Shown here piece by piece: positions 63,048 through 64,000 of a DNA stretch of 64,000 nucleotides. The notes under the pieces were generated by a model. The model was not told the DNA's origin and did not search any database. It saw nothing but the letters and a program-made list of their open reading frames with translations. The stretch lies in assembly GCA_934045905.1 (NCBI GenBank), contig OW203763.1:21689108-21753107 (forward strand), written 5' to 3'. The position numbers and the translations under genes are program-made. Within the stretch, counting starts at the first letter, position 1; every line of letters begins with the position of its first letter. The DNA is from Leuctra nigra. Its lineage: Eukaryota > Arthropoda > Insecta > Plecoptera > Leuctridae.

Positions 63048-64000
63048 CACCACCCCACAAAGTATCGTAGTCAAACAATGGTCTCACACCCCCAGTTGTA
63101 TCCTTCAGCTACCCTTACGCGCCAGCATCTTTTATTCCTCAGTTGGAGGAAAGATCTTTTCGCCCTATTGTTATATCGTTAGCGCATGTGATATAGGATA
63201 GGGCAGACAAGGTTCTATTGGCTGACTTGTCTTGAGTAAAAAAAGAGAAGAAGAGAATGAAGACGACTGTCTACAATTGCCGTGAAAATGTTTCTTCAAG
63301 CTGAAAAATAGCATTGTTCGATCTACTATAGTAATACCATTGGCGATGTTTTCTCTGGCATTACTTCGGGAGCCATTCTTCCTGTGTATAAGTCAGGTCA
63401 GCTTTCTGGAAGAAGAGAATAATTTTTACGAACTCCGATGGTAAGATTTTTTTATCTTGTGATTTAGATTAGCAATACGTAAGAAGCGCTAGCGGTATGT
63501 TATTAAGAGTAACAGTAGGCGAATTGCGAATATGTAATACGAAACGTAGCTACTACCTAACTTATTGTGTGGAAATTTGCAATCAAGGATAATTAATCTA
63601 TTAATTAGAAAGGCTTAAAATGTACTCAATATTTATAAAAATAAAAAAATTAAATAATGTTGATTTCTATCACTATATTGTATGTATATCCTTGCTTTAT
63701 TCGGTGTCCAAATCGAGCTGTTCCTGTATATATGTAGGAATTACTCATTAAAATTTAAAACTAATATTTCGGGAAAAAAACATGAGCCTTTTGTTATTTT
63801 TCTCTACACCTATCTTACAGATGTTGGTAGTTTGTAATAGCGTTTAATGTTATAACGTATTTGACTCCCCTTGATAACATGTAGCAAGTCATTAAATACT
63901 TACTTTACTCGGTCATAATTTACCACCTTCAAGAATAATAGTAGGAAATGAATTGCAGTTGTTTGTTGGAACGTATTAAATGAAGGTGTGAATCGTTGAT
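63048..64000. other. No gene recognised
   Basis: AT-rich DNA to the window end. A short frame near 63344 is not convincing. Confidence 0.5.

Overview
This is almost entirely non-coding DNA from an animal nuclear genome. An arthropod, probably an insect, is the best guess, but this rests on style rather than on an identified gene. It is AT-rich by eye, the open reading frames are short (longest 154 codons) and scattered on both strands, and there are no bacterial operons, no rRNA and no intact tRNA gene. What can be recognised is typical of an insect-sized intron or intergenic region: tRNA-derived SINEs ending in CAT-trinucleotide tails, the 3' end of a non-LTR retrotransposon, foldback/MITE-like palindromes, CT microsatellites and an unusually large number of long poly-G/poly-C tracts. 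I could not name the species.

Coding content is very small. The best exon is at 22714-23085 (+): 372 bases, open throughout, with good splice sites and both introns in phase 1, encoding an acidic and basic stretch containing IQEYLQRSDTAVIFPE. I do not recognise the protein, and no partner exon of the same gene was found. A second candidate is a small gene start at 47649-47981 (+): an ATG followed at once by a consensus donor, a 249-base intron with a CTAAT branch site and polypyrimidine tract, and a second exon that stays open for 26 codons. It may be the start of a longer protein or a 27-residue micropeptide. Two TATA-plus-donor arrangements at 43643 and 49305 (+) are weaker promoter/first-exon candidates.

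Region by region: 1-7.2 kb is featureless apart from one SINE; 7.2-14 kb is rich in G tracts; 14.2-19.6 kb is a cluster of mobile-element remains (SINE-like head, 28-base foldback, 400-base palindrome, 126-base MITE, LINE 3' end); 22.7-23.1 kb holds the exon; 26.5 kb has a short GC-rich patch open in several frames; 29.7-36 kb has C tracts, two CAT-tailed SINEs and two copies of a tRNA-Leu-3'-end-like motif; 36.8-43.5 kb is mostly empty; 43.6-49.5 kb has the promoter and first-exon candidates; 54.5-64 kb has G-quadruplex-prone blocks, a hairpin and more microsatellites.

Three patterns are not explained by ordinary gene content. One is a 21-22-base motif matching the 3' end of a tRNA-Leu including CCA (or its complement, as in a retrotransposon primer-binding site), present seven times. 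Another is a set of three hairpins sharing the stem core GAGGTGCC/GGCACCTC, two of them with 13-base loops. The third is nineteen G or C homopolymers of 10 bases or more. I saw no CRISPR array, operon-like system or other coherent new molecular system; these patterns are more likely to be repeat biology.
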